From the NCBI GenBank assembly GCA_905250115.1, contig CAJNOI010000011.1:951414-1015413 (forward strand): a stretch of 64,000 nucleotides of DNA. The letters are read 5' to 3'. A program made the translations under genes and the position numbers. The notes under the pieces were generated by a model. The model worked only from the letters and a program-made list of their open reading frames with translations. It ran no database searches and was not told where the DNA came from. Shown one piece after another: positions 57,401 to 64,000 of the stretch; positions within the stretch are counted from its first letter, which is position 1; every line of letters starts with the position of its first letter. The stretch is from Adineta steineri (Eukaryota; Rotifera; Eurotatoria; Adinetida; Adinetidae).

Positions 57401-60400
57401 GACTGTTTCACACCAATTCGAGCATTATTTAACGACGTTACACGCATTTCTAGAATACATAAAATTAATATTTTGTGCTCTTGAATACACAACTTGATTC
57501 GAAATTACGGTTATATTTTTTAATTGCTTCAGCTACTGCTTTTCCGTTTTCGAATGTGATCACTGCATTACCACTCAGTTGAGCATTATTCCTTTTACTT
57601 TTAAGTAGAAAGATGGATGGTTTCTTTGTTTGTTTATCAATCTAGAAAAGAAATGATAGCACTTAAAATTCATTTTTATAGAATATGCTTGTTGGTTACT
57701 TTAATTCGACCAACAGTGCAAAATTCATCATATAGTGTATCGAACAGAAGTTGCTTCGGCATAGTCGATGGTAGACCACTGATAAAAATCGCATTCTTTC
57801 TTAACAATATTGTATCATTTAAATCGTCAGCAACAGATTCACTAGCAATACTGTCTGTATCGTACGTGCTTTCAGATTCCTCCTGTTTAAGCTGTATGTC
57901 TAGAAAAGAAAAAAAATAAACCACATTTTCTAAGTCCTCGAAATAAATAAGATTGTGCAGCTTGCAATTAAGTTAATAGTATAGTAGTTGCAAGTACAGC
58001 AAAATATGTCATAGCCGGGTGTGGATGTAGGTAAGGATAACATGAATCTAAATTAATACCCTTATTCACCCAGACTCGCCACCCATATCTACACTCATAC
58101 TCTCAGGTTGACCGGAAACAAAAATTCAACTTCAAACTTCTGGTTTGGAGATCAGTGCAAGCACTCTCAATAACAAATGTATTTCTACTACAAATACTCA
58201 CCTGAACATGCTACGACTGACTTCGAGAATAATGCTTGTAGATTTAGTCGTCGCAATCCATCAACTTTCATTTCCGACTGCATCACACGGATTCGAGCAT
58301 TATTTAACGTCGGTACACACATTTCTAGAATACAAACGATACATATGTTGTGCCCTTGAATACACAAATTGATTGATGGTGTGGGTGTCGATGCGGTTGT
58401 AGTTCTGAAAGTCATGAGAAGCTACTCATCCCGCATCTACACTCACACCATGAGTACGTGAACGCATAACTTTACTTACCATTAGACAGATTCACATCAG
58501 CCATCTTTTGTTTCAAATATTGTTCACCTTTTTCCTTGTTTTTATCGAAGAAAATCTCTGCATCTTTGTATTCTATCGCATCGTCATCTGATGCAACTAA
58601 AGAACGAGACAATTGTTTACGATACAATATTACATCAACATAGCACTAGATGTTAAAGTCGTTATTAAAAGAAAGAAACCTAGAAAATAAACATCAGTAA
58701 TCCAAGTTAATAGGCTGTCTGACGCTATAGTGCTGCTGATATAGTTGAAACCATATGAAAATGAAGTGTAGCGCTCAGTATCCAGTGTAAACACCAGATT
58801 TTGCTTTGATAGACAACATGATCCCGAGCGTATGGGTGTTCTCTTCAAGTTAAGAATCGCGATCGAACACAAATGTGTTCGGTATCTGGAGTCCTACAGG
58901 AACAACTTTCCTCTGTCCCCGTTTCCCGCTCCCAAAGATTCTCAAGTCACATAACCGAGTTTCACTGTTTTCTTGTTTATTGAACCTGCACTCTAAAAAA
59001 TTCGATTTACTACTGAACCTGTATCTATTGGAGGAACGTTTGAGGTTTTGCAACAGTTAGGTGAACCTAAAAAAGATCAGGTGGTGATCTGGTAAACCTT
59101 TTTACGTTTGGTAAGTTGATACGAAACCTCAAAGGTTCTTTCTTTGGATACAGATTTAGTAGTAAACCGATTTTTCTTAAAATGCGAGAGAATTCTTTCT
59201 ATCAGCAATTGAACAGCTGAAACAAGAGAAAAAATAGCAATTCATCGACAATATCATTAAATAGGTCAAAACACTTGACAGTAGACGATAACGATGATCC
59301 TGGATTGCAAGGTAACGCTGAAAATAGCACTTTCAAAGGTTGTGGCAATAAAAAAAATGATAATTCTGATTATTAAATTACGATTTGCATGATCAATATA
59401 AGAATTTGTCAAATTTTCGTTGATCGATATTTAATATCTTTTCCATTAGTTATATGTTAAAATAGTCATTGAAAATAAAAAGCTGCTATTTGAATAAATG
59501 TCAATGTATACAAAAATAAAACGAAACAATTTTACGGAACGTTGTTTTTTAAATCATTTCTGTTCCAGATTCCCGCAGGAAACTGAATGGAAAATTGTCG
59601 CTCTCGCAGGACTCTAGCATTATCCCATCACAATCATTTCCGAAAGAGAATAATCCTTATTGTTATTGAGCAAAATCGTACATGTTTAGGCAATGATTCG
59701 AGCGCGCGTGAATGTCACTCTGGATGCAGCGACGAAGTACAACTGTATCCACGCCCACCTACGCCACAAACTGGGTAGCTTTACTTACCATTCGATTCGT
59801 CCGCTTCAGCCAAAGCTTCGTTTCGACATTCTATACGTAGAACACTGTTTTGATCACATGTATTTGTTTTATGTTTATCTGCTTTCATGTTGTCATCTAA
59901 TGGAAATGGAAAAAAACACATGTTTTCATAACAATATTTCTACTGATAATACAACTAGTTAATAAAAAGCGATAAAACGACAGTAGATTTATAAGAAAAT
60001 GTGAATAGTTGAAGTTTATAGACAGTGTCTGTGATTATAGAGTTACTTGCGAGGTGCGATTTGTTGAGAATAAAGATTAGATATTATATTTCAGCGTGAA
60101 TAACAGCTTTGGCTCGCGAAGAAAACATGATAATGAGGGGAATGGCTGTTCTACTCGTATTTATGAGGGTGGGTGAGAATGAGTACTTTTTTAAATGTAT
60201 TTCGGCTGTGGTTGAAGCTGAACGTGAGCGTGGATGCGAGTATCACTTAAAATTCACCATACTCACACCCTCAGTTTTGTGCGACATATTCGATATAGAC
60301 GCAATTACAAGCTCTCTAACTAATGAACATTTCATTTATCTAAATGCTTACAATTCAATAGTTGTCCATGGTTTTGCGTTTCGGCCATCTTCATACGAAC

Positions 60401-62924
60401 TTCAGCATCATGCAAAGTCGGTGTATGTTTTGCTGAAATACATAAGTGAAATGTATTGTATTTCTGATCGCCCAAGTTCACAAGATACTACCGTTGTATT
60501 TTTCGAATGCTTTTCTGGCAATGTTCTGGCTTTCAAATGTAACTGCTGCTTCACCAGTGAGTTCGTTTATATTATCTTTTCGTCGAAATAAATAGATGCA
60601 CGATTTCTCTGTTAATGGATCAATCTAACAACGAAATAAGACAACTTTGAACTCTTCTTAGAGAATCTCCTTTTTCCCTACTTTGATATGACCAACAGTA
60701 GAAAACATATCTTGTATAGTATTGAATAAGATCTGTTTGTCCATATTCGACGGTAAAGCACTGATAAATATCTCATTTTCATTTAACTTTGATGTATTAG
60801 CTGAAAGGTTAAAATCAACTATTTTAGAAACATTTTCCTTATCAAACGTAGCATGAAGTTTCTTGTTTCGAGAAGCTCGAGAAGAAACAATGTTTTGTTT
60901 GTTTCTTAGATAACGAATATTCCGTAGCTTTTGATGCAATATAAAGTATAACATTTGATCACTGCCCTCCTCCACTTTAAAAGACACTGTCCTTACTATA
61001 ATGATGACGCTGAGCAAAGATTTAGCTAGTCTTTCTTGCCTGATTTACTTGAAAGAACGGCTTAGAATAAGAGAAGGTGTGAATTCTAGTTTCGTATCAG
61101 TTATCTTCTTCATCATTTTTTCAGGGAATATTAGTAACATTGCTTGTTCTATTACTGTCGTCATGAAGAAACTTACTATGGCTTATAGCTTTTGTTACTA
61201 TTGGCATAATATCAATATTCAGATCCGATCGAAATAAACGACATAACGCTTTGGCACAATCTAGTTCAATTTCCTTCAAATACAAACATTCATAAATATT
61301 TGAAAAAAAACGTTAGTCGACGCTGCTCCCTTACCTGACCGTCGCTACTCATTGTAACCGGTTTATTCTCATTTAACGAATTCAATAAATGTTCGATGTT
61401 ACAAAATCGTAACGGTTCGCTAAGATATAAAATATTCATTTGAATTTAATATAATATTATTACATACCATGGTATCCAATCGATATGAAAAACATTTGAA
61501 ACATCCTTCTTGCCTTCTTGAAAAATCCAAACAACTTTTTCATTGGTATGTCGTGATTGACAAGATAAACGAGCAATTCCTTGAAATCGTTCGCTTTTAG
61601 TAACAGAAAGAAATAAAATTACATTTCGGTAATCCTAGATAAAATAAAGAGAAATATTTTATTATTTTTTTCTTAAAAGAATTATTGACTTCAAAAGCTC
61701 GATTTAGTTTCTGTTGATTGAGTTGCGATGTTGCCCATATACCCTTAAAATATTTAAATAATACCAACTACATAATACACAAGAACTTTACTTTGGCTTT
61801 AGCAAGTGTGATATTTTTTTCGTCAGAAGTTTGTAATACGAAACAAACAGCATCATAGAATATATGTTGAAGAATATCAGCTAGTGTAGAAATAAAAATA
61901 TTATGAAAAAAGTGTGACAAACTGAAATGATTGAAAATTAGAGTGTCCTGTCAATAAGGGTGGATGTGGAGTGCAAGTATCACTTAAAGTTCACACCGAT
62001 ATCTGTCCCATTTCGACTAGCTTCCATTTAATATAAACCTCGTTATGTATCCTATTTGCAATTACTGCGATACCCTCCGGGAATAATATTATTCACAACC
62101 CTGTAAATCGAAACTTAGTATCCACAGAGACTTTCTTTTTAATGATGTTGAAAATTTCATACTTTGCTCTACTATAGGAAAATGTTTTTGGGACAAATGA
62201 CATGATTATAGGTTGTAATAATATGACACTCAATACAAGTTTGCAGAAATTGAAAAGGTATCGTTTCATGAAAAAATGTTGATTCCAATCTACAGTCCCT
62301 TTGCCACCGAAGAAATTTACTCTAGGAAAAATTTACGGTTTTTTACGATAAAAGCTGGGCCGAGTTTTGGTTCCGATTTGAAAAAAGTAGGTGGTTTCGG
62401 TCTCGATTCTGATGCTGACGAGAATATAACAGCTGCTTCCCTTTTGTTCTTCTAGAGGTGTACGTAAAGATTGTTACATAGATAGATTGGAAGATACATT
62501 GACAAAGGATTATTCGCGTAATAAGGAAAAATAGCTGGATCGTATTCTACATTAAAATTCCACAGAGACTGTACTAACGGCTTTTTTTCACGCAATGAAA
62601 CGTTTATGATGATCATAACGATCAAGATTGATCTCTGATGTTTTGTAGAAATTTTCACTCAATGAACTTTACCATATTTTAAATTTGTTACCTCTCTAAA
62701 ATCGTGCTTTTTACCTATTCCACTCAAAGTCGGATGAAGAAAGTAGCAGTTTGGAGTTCGGCATGTATTATCATGCTTGCATTTTTGTTTGCGACCAGGT
62801 GGATGGATTGAATCACATTCGTATTTGTCACATTTATATCCATTAGCACAAATACTCCATTCCTCCGGATGGTTGAATCGACAATCAGCTCTATAACATC
62901 GACTACCGTTGCGGCATTCTGGAA
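54414..62924 (-). CDS. Multidomain RNA-binding protein: CCCH x3 - YTH - RRM array - NYN endoribonuclease
   Basis: Exons joined by GT/AG motifs and phase (minus strand): 62715-62924, 61792-61880, 61690-61743, 61468-61634, 61335-61419, 61177-61273, 60682-60995, 60492-60624, 60352-60432, 58480-58596, 58202-58324, 57700-57899, 57509-57641, 57342-57449, 56848-57062, 56659-56791, 56492-56599, then 54430-55282. Every junction is in frame, giving at least 1070 aa. The 5' end is missing: the first exon starts at an acceptor, so an upstream exon lies beyond my reach. Order: three CCCH fingers, YTH, three good and at least one degenerate RRM, NYN nuclease, polar tail. The parts suggest binding of m6A-marked RNA followed by cleavage. 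If the last donor is unused, the frame ends at a TAA at 54414. Alternatives are two genes split after YTH (an in-frame TGA at 61131 if the Y5 donor is skipped), or extension into the ART exon. Confidence 0.7.
54430..55282 (-). other. NYN (limkain/MARF1-type) endoribonuclease exon
   Basis: The exon starts after TTTTTTTGCAG and encodes GPVSVFWDIENVAIPAG, then TPATVVILSGDIDFIRDISDLRYR and VIVVHNRQARRELL. These match the NYN fold of MARF1 ([32 protein letters not shown]). The acidic residues of FWDIEN and SGDIDF are the expected metal-binding positions, so nuclease activity is plausible. About 120 residues of polar, Ser/Asn-rich tail follow. The first base completes a codon with exon 56492-56599. 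A GTATGT donor lies at 54428-54423, just before a TAA. Confidence 0.88.
55283..56491. other. Long intron between RRM array and NYN exon
   Basis: About 1.2 kb, no coding frame. The bounding GTGAGC donor and GCAG acceptor are good. A tRNA-like patch near 55935-55980 lacks a proper cloverleaf. Confidence 0.55.
56492..57062 (-). other. RRM module A (FET-like RRM plus linker exon)
   Basis: Three exons: 56848-57062 (acidic linker, then NAIFISGLPSTM and FSTVGSIK), 56659-56791 (IDKQTKKPSI...AEITFENGEAVAEAIKKYN) and 56492-56599 (TSLNNARLGVKRSEMKPGA). The intron inside the RRM falls after IK, as in modules B and C. RNP2-like FISGLP and RNP1-like ITFEN resemble the FUS/EWS/TAF15 RRM, including a basic KxxKK loop. 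Confidence 0.8.
57183..57246. repeat. Telomere-like hairpin 12
   Basis: Left arm TGTGGGTGTGGG; right arm CACACCCACATCTATACCC. In the intron between RRM modules B and A. Confidence 0.65.
57342..57899 (-). other. RRM module B
   Basis: Exons 57700-57899 (acidic linker, AIFISGLPSTMPKQLLFDTL), 57509-57641 (IDKQTKKPSIFLLKSKRN, SGNAVITFENGKAVAEA) and 57342-57449. It is about 85-90% like module A by eye, including flanking intron sequence, so the duplication is recent. It keeps the more canonical RNP1 (NAVITFEN). Confidence 0.82.
58017..58107. repeat. Telomere-like hairpin 13
   Basis: Left arm GGGTGTGGATGTAGGTAAGG; right arm of C/A-rich CACCCAGACTCGCCACCCAT then ATCTACACTC. Between RRM modules. Confidence 0.6.
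58202..58596 (-). other. RRM module E, partial and diverged
   Basis: Exons 58480-58596 (ASDDDAIEYKDAEIFFDKNK) and 58202-58324 (TLNNARIRVMQSEMK). It corresponds to the end of an RRM plus the linker exon. The first RRM half (FISGLP-type) is missing, so this module probably does not bind RNA by itself. Phase fits both the exon at 60352-60432 and module B. Confidence 0.65.
58374..58453. repeat. Telomere-like hairpin 14
   Basis: Left arm GATGGTGTGGGTGTCGATGC; right arm GCATCTACACTCACACCAT. Well paired with a loop of about 40 nt. Confidence 0.7.
58597..60351. other. Long intron with relic RRM exon and a hairpin
   Basis: About 1.75 kb. Near 59787-59835 (-) a short stretch before a GTAAGT donor reads LRIECRNEALAEADESNG, resembling the end of the RRM exons (EITFENGEAVAEAIKKYN). 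It is likely a decayed module. Short open frames at 58630-59060 and 59587-59962 have no domain. Confidence 0.5.
60165..60273. repeat. Telomere-like hairpin 15
   Basis: Left arm GAGGGTGGGTGAGAATGAGT; right arm ACCATACTCACACCCTCAG. The G/T-rich arm is longer and interrupted. Confidence 0.6.
60352..60995 (-). other. RRM module C
   Basis: Exons 60682-60995 (basic linker then NEIFISALPSNMDKQILF and FSTVGHIK), 60492-60624 (IDPLTEKSCIYLF, TGEAAVTFESQNIARKAFEKYN) and 60352-60432 (TPTLHDAEVRMKMAETQN). It is the most complete and most FET-like RRM (GEAAVTFES). The first exon starts at a TATAG acceptor whose phase fits the YTH exon 5 donor, the key link between the YTH and RRM parts. Confidence 0.8.
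61177..61880 (-). other. YTH domain (m6A reader), five exons
   Basis: Exons 61792-61880, 61690-61743, 61468-61634, 61335-61419 and 61177-61273 encode a full YTH fold. Landmarks: DEKNITLAKAKGIWATS, QQKLNRAF, NVILFLSVTKSERFQGIARL, VVWIFQEG, NVFHIDWIPCEPLRF, LNENKPVTMSSDGQ and EIELDCAKALCRLF. These follow YTHDC1 almost motif for motif. Both cage tryptophans are present (GIW and VVW). The Ser after the first Trp in YTHDC1 is Ala here. The domain should bind N6-methyladenosine in RNA. The second exon uses a weak donor (GTCAAT), chosen because it restores the YTHDC1-like spacing. Confidence 0.92.
61956..62010. repeat. Telomere-like hairpin 16
   Basis: GGGTGGATGTGGAGTGCAAG pairs weakly with TTCACACCGATATCTGTCCC. 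In the intron between the CCCH and YTH exons. Confidence 0.5.
62715..62924 (-). other. Exon with three CCCH zinc fingers (C-x5-C-x4-C-x3-H)
   Basis: Three consecutive fingers: CRNGSRCYRADCRFNH, CANGYKCDKYECDSIH and CKHDNTCRTPNCYFLH. All have exact C-x5-C-x4-C-x3-H spacing, the type found in Nab2/ZC3H14 poly(A)-binding fingers. The exon begins after GCAG and ends ATA-G before GTAAAA. The leftover base joins in frame with the first YTH exon. A poly(A) or A-rich RNA role is inferred from finger type only. Confidence 0.85.
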
Positions 62925-63379
62925 CTGCGATTGCAAATGTAGAAAAATATATTGTATAAAATTCAAATTAAAAAGATTTTGCAAGGGATAATCACGCAAA
63001 ATCGATCATTTATGACTAAAGAGTCTGGGTCGTTGTGCGTGCATTTCCACTACAATTAGAGACTATTACCCGGTTACCCATAGAATCTCAGTATATGCCA
63101 ACGGAACAAAACTGTTTTTTTTTCTAATTCCTCGTGGTTTTCAGTGATTTCGATTCCTACACCCTCCGTTGCCTGGGCTACGTTACACATCATCAGAAAT
63201 CATAGGAAATGTTCAGAAACGAAGAAAAATTATGAGAGGTCAATCGAAATGAAAAATGGTCCTTAGTTATATACCACATTACAGAAAACAAGAAAATTAG
63301 TAACACATATCAAGAATTAATGAAAACTAAGTTTCATTTTTAATTATAACTTATATCTGAAGAACTTCTGCGATATTGA

Positions 63380-63432
63380 GAGTGTCGGAGTGAAGGTTAT
63401 GAATCTACTAGTTGCACACTAACACCAACAGC
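63380..63432. repeat. Telomere-like hairpin 17 (weak)
   Basis: GAGAGTGTCGGAGTGAAGG against CACACTAACACCAACAGC; diverged member. Confidence 0.35.
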
Positions 63433-63727
63433 CTTTCGCTGAAATTCTATTCGGGAAACATAATACACAAAAGCTTCGCCACACTTTCGGAAATTAAGAA
63501 GTTTTATAACTTCTAAGACAGTTTTGATATAGAAGAACTTTATTGATTACTTATTATAGAGACTGTGTTAACTTATTGATTAGAAAATAGTTTCTATGTC
63601 TTAATAGATTGTAAAAGCACGTGCTAGCAGATTCTGAGCAGTGGAGGTTGCGGTACAACTGCGAAAGTGGAGGAAAACTTTCCGGATACTATGTTTTCCA
63701 ACTAGGTTTTCTATAAAATCCAGGATG

Positions 63728-63773
63728 GTTGTGGGTGTGTGATGGATATAATAGTGACGTCCACACTCTCAAG
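63728..63773. repeat. Telomere-like hairpin 18
   Basis: Left arm GTTGTGGGTGTGTGATGG; right arm GACGTCCACACTCTCAAG. Confidence 0.5.
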
Positions 63774-64000
63774 ATAGTTTCTATTATGATACTCATGCTT
63801 GTATAGGTTCCTTTAAAAGATTATCTGAAAAACTCTTCTTATCTGTAGAGAATTCTGTAGATTTTTTCATAATTTTTTCCTCAAAGTTTCAAATGTTTGT
63901 CTAATAAAAATATTCTAAAAGTGAAGAATTTTTTATTATATTCAGTAAATCATATTTTTAGAAGAAATTTTTTAATATGAAAAGATTTTCTCTGTTGAAA

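Larger units (their letters stand above)
62925..64000. other. Window edge, upstream of the CCCH exon
   Basis: No confident coding exon. Contains two weak telomere-like hairpins (63380-63432 and 63728-63773). The 5' exon(s) of the CCCH-YTH gene should lie here or beyond the window end. Confidence 0.5.

Noticed and set aside
62452-62658. Open minus-strand stretch between the CCCH and YTH exons
   Set aside because: The CCCH exon already joins the first YTH exon in frame; no acceptor of matching phase was found for this stretch, although a small extra exon near 62580-62640 remains possible.

Overview
The window is eukaryotic: AT-rich, with mostly short introns (often 50-60 nt, GT-AG), TATA boxes, a pol III tRNA, and core genes such as RPL15, riboflavin kinase and WDR59. 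The accessory gene set (ADP-ribosyltransferase/TPR proteins, FG-GAP and pentapeptide-repeat proteins, B-box/NHL, F-box/LRR, a plant/bacterial-type GH3 glycosidase) and dispersed TGTGGG-like repeats best fit a bdelloid rotifer (Adineta/Rotaria type). That assignment is inference from family content, not a database result.

Layout. 1-13 kb is a conserved block: RPL15 (-), a small membrane protein (+), riboflavin kinase (-, with a MITE-like element in an intron), two tandem four-TM paralogues (-), a UPF0057/Pmp3 protein (+), and the five-exon GATOR2 subunit WDR59 (-) carrying a tRNA-Gly(TCC) on the opposite strand in its first intron. 14-22 kb holds an FG-GAP repeat protein with a frameshift (-), a TM/pentapeptide protein (-) and an intact secreted GH3 beta-xylosidase-like enzyme (+). 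22-28 kb is almost gene-free and repeat-rich. 28-41 kb has an intronless ART-TPR protein (+), an F-box/LRR gene with one repeat per 84-nt exon (+), and an FG-GAP array that probably splices to an upstream pentapeptide/TM exon (-); the putative intron holds a complete non-autonomous hAT element. 41-46 kb is a decay zone with a PARP-like pseudogene, two tandem B-box copies (one with a short NHL tail) and a large foldback element. 47-54 kb has two tandem ART-TPR proteins, one with its catalytic residues lost, and a compact ART.

The most unusual locus is at 54.4-62.9 kb (-). Exons that join in compatible phase encode three CCCH zinc fingers, a complete YTH (m6A-reader) domain, an array of RRMs made by tandem duplication, and a MARF1/limkain-type NYN endoribonuclease domain. 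The phase also allows splicing into the following ART exon. If transcribed as one mRNA, this would be an m6A-reader/ribonuclease fusion, a combination I do not know from characterised proteins.

About 18 short G/T-rich imperfect hairpins resembling the bdelloid telomeric repeat occur from about 22 kb to the end, and I found none in the first 22 kb. This marks a conserved-to-accessory, possibly subtelomere-like, transition. Everything is read by eye; exon junctions come from splice motifs, phase and family similarity.
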